From Deltaproteobacteria bacterium (GTDB lineage: Bacteria; Myxococcota_A; Polyangia; Nannocystales; Nannocystaceae), in assembly GCA_016709225.1 (NCBI GenBank), contig JADJEE010000001.1, positions 1,240,001 to 1,304,000 of the forward strand: 64,000 nt of DNA, in the 5' to 3' direction. A program made the translations under genes and the position numbers. This document shows, in pieces, positions 61,667-64,000 of the stretch (positions within the stretch are counted from its first letter, which is position 1; every line of letters begins with the position of its first letter). The notes beneath the pieces are model-generated. The model was not told the origin of the DNA. It searched no databases and saw only the letters and a program-made list of their open reading frames with translations.

Positions 61667-62500
61667 GTGGCCCCCTCGTACCTCGTGGCGTTGCTCGACG
61701 CGCGCCCGAGCGGTCCGCCGCTCGATCCCGCGTGGCTCGGCTCGACGTTCGCGCAGACGCTCTTCGATCGCATCGCCGCCGCCGGTGATGGCGTCCGCCT
61801 GCGTGGCTGGTCGGTCGGTGCCGTGGTCGGCAACGAGACCTTCATGCAGGCGCGACCCATCGTGCGCGACGCCAGCGTCGAGCCGGTCGAGGACGTGCTG
61901 CGCAACCAAGCGCCCTGCGTGCTGGCGAGCTTCCACGTCGGCACCGCCGACGGCTTCTTCGCCGAGACCCACCCGTCGGTCCGGATGGCCCGCTTCCGCC
62001 GCTGGATCGGCGCGCGGGCGGAGACCGAGCTCGAGCCCGAGGCGCGCCGCCGCATCCGCGACGAGATCCCCGACTTCCTGGCCCGCAGCCAGACCGTCAG
62101 CAACGACGGCGAGCTGGTGTTCCTGCGCTTCCTCGCCGCGCTGCATGCCGATGGCGCGCTCGGCAACCCGTTCGCGTCGCCCGAGGCGATCCGCCGGGCG
62201 CTCCGCACCACCGAGGCGATGGTCGGCAGCGTGCCGCTCAACCTCATGGTCAGCGACGGGCGCACGCTGGGCGTGATCCACCGCGGCGGTACGCTGCTGT
62301 CGATCGCCCCGCCCGCGGCCGCGCCCCGCACCACGCGCGGCGACGAAGACGCCCGCCCGCCCCGCTTCAACCTGCTGTGGTTCGATCCCGGCGCGCCCCC
62401 CGAGTCGCCCCCGGCGGGCGCCGAGCGGCTGCCCGAGGGCATCTTCACCATCGAGTGCCAGCGCCCGCGTACGCTCGCGCGCGACGACGCCGCGCGTTGA
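61667..62500 (+). CDS. Class II glutamine amidotransferase-like protein lacking the N-terminal Cys
   Basis: About 277 residues from GTG 61667; earlier starts (GTG 61610, ATG 61622) are less likely because third-base GC rises only from 61667. The order of blocks matches YafJ/EgtC-type amidotransferase domains: GWSVGAVVGNETF, VLASFHVGTADGFFAETHPSVRMARFRRWI, TVSNDGELVFLRFLAALH, VGSVPLNLMVSDGRTLGVIHRG. The family needs Cys2 as nucleophile; here the start reads MAPSYLVALLDARPSG. It may therefore be inactive or bind glutamine only. It lies 49 bases before a DHH phosphoesterase gene. Assignment by pattern, moderate. Confidence 0.5.
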   Translation: MAPSYLVALLDARPSGPPLDPAWLGSTFAQTLFDRIAAAGDGVRLRGWSVGAVVGNETFMQARPIVRDASVEPVEDVLRNQAPCVLASFHVGTADGFFAETHPSVRMARFRRWIGARAETELEPEARRRIRDEIPDFLARSQTVSNDGELVFLRFLAALHADGALGNPFASPEAIRRALRTTEAMVGSVPLNLMVSDGRTLGVIHRGGTLLSIAPPAAAPRTTRGDEDARPPRFNLLWFDPGAPPESPPAGAERLPEGIFTIECQRPRTLARDDAAR

Positions 62501-62549
62501 CGTTCGGGCACCCATCGCGGCCCCCGGCCCTGGTAGCTTTGTCGCGCCG

Positions 62550-63518
62550 ATGCGCGTTCACGTGCTCCATCACGCGGCCTGCTTCGACGGCGCCGCGAGC
62601 TCGGCGATCTTCGGGGCCTTCTACCGCCGCCATCGCGTGCGCGATGCCGAGCTGATCTACATCGCCAAGCAGCACCAGCCCGGCAATCCCTTCGTGGCCT
62701 CGGACTTCGCCGCCGATGACACTGCGGTGGTGGACTTCCGCTACACCGCCGAGCCGACGTTGGGCTGGTTCTTCGATCACCATGCGTCGGCGTTCCAGCT
62801 GCCGGGCGAGCGCGAGCACTTCGAGGCCCATCGCGCCGCCAACAAGTTCCACGATCCCGCGGCGCCCAGCTGCGCGGGTTTCGTCGCGAAGGTCCTCGCG
62901 GAGCGCCACGGCTTCGATCCGCGGCCGCACGCGGAGCTGCTGCAGTGGGCCGAGCTGGTCGACACGGCCGCGTTCCCGGACCCCCACGTGCCGGTCGCGC
63001 TCGAGGATCCCGCGCTGCGGCTGATGACCTTCGCCGAGCAGAACCGCAGCCCACGGCTGGCGACGCGCTTCATCGAGGACCTCGCGGCGGTGCCGTTCGA
63101 GGCGCTCGCACGCGCCGAGTACGTCGCGCAGACCCTGGCTCCGGTGCTGGCCCGCCACCAGCGCGACATCGCCTTGTTCGCCGAGCGCTGCCGCGAGCAC
63201 GCCGGCGTGGTCGAGTATGCCCTGCTCGACCAGCCACCGCGCGCCTACAACAAGTTCATCCCCTACTTCCACCACCCCGAGGTGCGTTACGTGGTCGGGC
63301 TCTCGGTGGGGCCCGACGCGCGCATCAAGCTCGCGGTCGGCTACAACCCGTGGCTGCCCCGACACGATCGCGAGCACGACATCTCGCGGCTGTGCGAGCG
63401 CTTCGGCGGCGGCGGTCACCCGTTCGTGGGTGGCGTCAGCTTCGCGGGCGATGCCGGCGACGAGGCTCTCTCGGCGCAGCGCTGGATCGCCGAGGTCCTG
63501 CGCGGTGAGCTGCCGTGA
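62550..63518 (+). CDS. DHH/DHHA1-family phosphoesterase
   Basis: A 322-residue cytosolic protein. DHH features: HHAACFDGAASSAIFGAFYR at the start, AVVDFRYTAEPTLGWFFDHHASAF with the DHH motif (about residue 73), and a C-terminal DHHA1-type end CERFGGGGHPFVGGVSF. Such enzymes hydrolyse short RNAs (NrnA/NrnB) or cyclic dinucleotides/pAp using Mn2+. The first Asp motif is weak, so the exact subfamily is uncertain; NrnB-like is most probable. Its stop overlaps the next gene by GTGA. Confidence 0.75.
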   Translation: MRVHVLHHAACFDGAASSAIFGAFYRRHRVRDAELIYIAKQHQPGNPFVASDFAADDTAVVDFRYTAEPTLGWFFDHHASAFQLPGEREHFEAHRAANKFHDPAAPSCAGFVAKVLAERHGFDPRPHAELLQWAELVDTAAFPDPHVPVALEDPALRLMTFAEQNRSPRLATRFIEDLAAVPFEALARAEYVAQTLAPVLARHQRDIALFAERCREHAGVVEYALLDQPPRAYNKFIPYFHHPEVRYVVGLSVGPDARIKLAVGYNPWLPRHDREHDISRLCERFGGGGHPFVGGVSFAGDAGDEALSAQRWIAEVLRGELP

Positions 63519-64000
63519 GCGAGCGCGAGCACGCCGGCGCGGCGCTCGTGCAGCTGCGCCGGCGCGTCGACGCCCACTTCGACGCTGCGCTCGCCCGCAG
63601 CCCCGAGGCGTTCGCGTGTGCACCGGGCTGCGCCGACTGCTGCGGCGTGCGCTTCGGCGTGTTCGCGATCGAGGCCGATCGCGTGGCTGCGGCACTGCGC
63701 GAGTTGGCCACCCACGACAGCGGGTTGCGCGAGCGCGTTCGTCGGCAGGCCAGCGATGCCGCGCACACCGCATGCGCGCTGCTGGTCGATCGCCGCTGTG
63801 CGATCTACGAGCAGCGCCCGCTCATCTGCCGCTCCCATGGGCTGCCGGTGCGGGCCCGCGAGCCCGACGGTTCCGCCCGCGTGCAGGTGTGCCCGCTCAA
63901 CTTCCGCGCTCACGCGCCGCCGCCGGCGTCGGTGCTCGAGCTCGAGGCCGTGAACGCGCCGCTGTCGGTGGCCGCACGCCTGTGGGACGGCGCTGCGCGC
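63515..64000 (+). CDS. YkgJ-family Cys-cluster protein, 3' end cut by window
   Basis: GTG 63515 overlaps the DHH gene stop by GTGA; 162 codons are visible and the frame is open at the right edge. Cys cluster typical of the YkgJ (zinc/iron-chelating) family: FACAPGCADCCGVRFGVFAIEADRV, then CALLVDRRCAIYEQRPLICRSHGLPV and VCPLNFR. The Cys residues are thought to bind a metal or Fe-S centre. Function of the family is unsettled. The coupling to a DHH phosphoesterase may be functional. Confidence 0.8.
   Translation, partial: MSEREHAGAALVQLRRRVDAHFDAALARSPEAFACAPGCADCCGVRFGVFAIEADRVAAALRELATHDSGLRERVRRQASDAAHTACALLVDRRCAIYEQRPLICRSHGLPVRAREPDGSARVQVCPLNFRAHAPPPASVLELEAVNAPLSVAARLWDGAAR

Overview
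The window comes from a GC-rich bacterium (sampled lines about 70-75% G+C), most likely a Myxococcota member close to the Nannocystis/Polyangia group. The reasons are the many lipoproteins with Ser/Gly/Thr-rich linkers behind the acylated Cys, a metzincin-like protein ending in a Cys/hydrophobic/poly-Arg tail of the MYXO-CTERM kind, frequent GTG starts, and many 4-base ATGA/GTGA overlaps inside operons. No integrase, transposase, CRISPR array or biosynthetic cluster was recognised. One tRNA is present, tRNA-Leu(CAA).

Layout. 1-5.8 kb: end of a TolC-type protein, an MlaC-like protein, a lipoprotein with two degenerate aspartyl-protease-like halves, and an envelope thiol-redox group (short DsbD, thioredoxin lipoprotein, glutaredoxin lipoprotein). 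5.8-12 kb: a C45-like protein without any cysteine, pdxJ, a tiny basic protein, rarA, a doubled DUF5329-like lipoprotein, DUF423 and PilZ proteins. 12-20 kb: envelope proteins, YqgE, an OmpA-type lipoprotein, tRNA-Leu and an M15-type peptidase. 20-27.2 kb: a leftward operon phoH - tldD - unknown - GAF/HD-GYP - ybeY - iaaA, a variant of the conserved phoH/HD/ybeY cluster. 27.2-38.4 kb: mazG, a sugar dehydrogenase-cytochrome lipoprotein, a LysR/SRPBCC pair, accD-folC, purM and an FAD oxidoreductase closed by a good terminator.

39.3-43.3 kb is the outstanding region. A 3.96-kb segment is bounded by a perfect 26-bp direct repeat. One copy is the 3' end of a membrane glycosyltransferase gene; the other looks like the displaced original 3' end of that gene. 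Inside are two receptor-L/leucine-rich-repeat-like lipoprotein genes at about 50-55% GC. They differ strongly over most of their length, yet their 3' ends plus the start of the next lipoprotein gene are identical over 275 bp. A chimeric small lipoprotein gene sits at the duplication joint, and a pentanucleotide repeat lies at the other end. This looks like an acquired, recombining surface-lipoprotein locus and is the best candidate here for something new.

43.3-57.2 kb: surface proteins (glycosyltransferase, an M1-like protein with degenerate active site joined to an outer-membrane barrel, a large OmpA-type protein, Cys-rich and very large lipoproteins, an FHA protein). 57.3-64 kb: recO, mgtE, a RodZ-like HTH protein, a PilF/Tgl-like TPR lipoprotein, a class II amidotransferase-like protein without its Cys, a DHH phosphoesterase and the start of a YkgJ-type protein.
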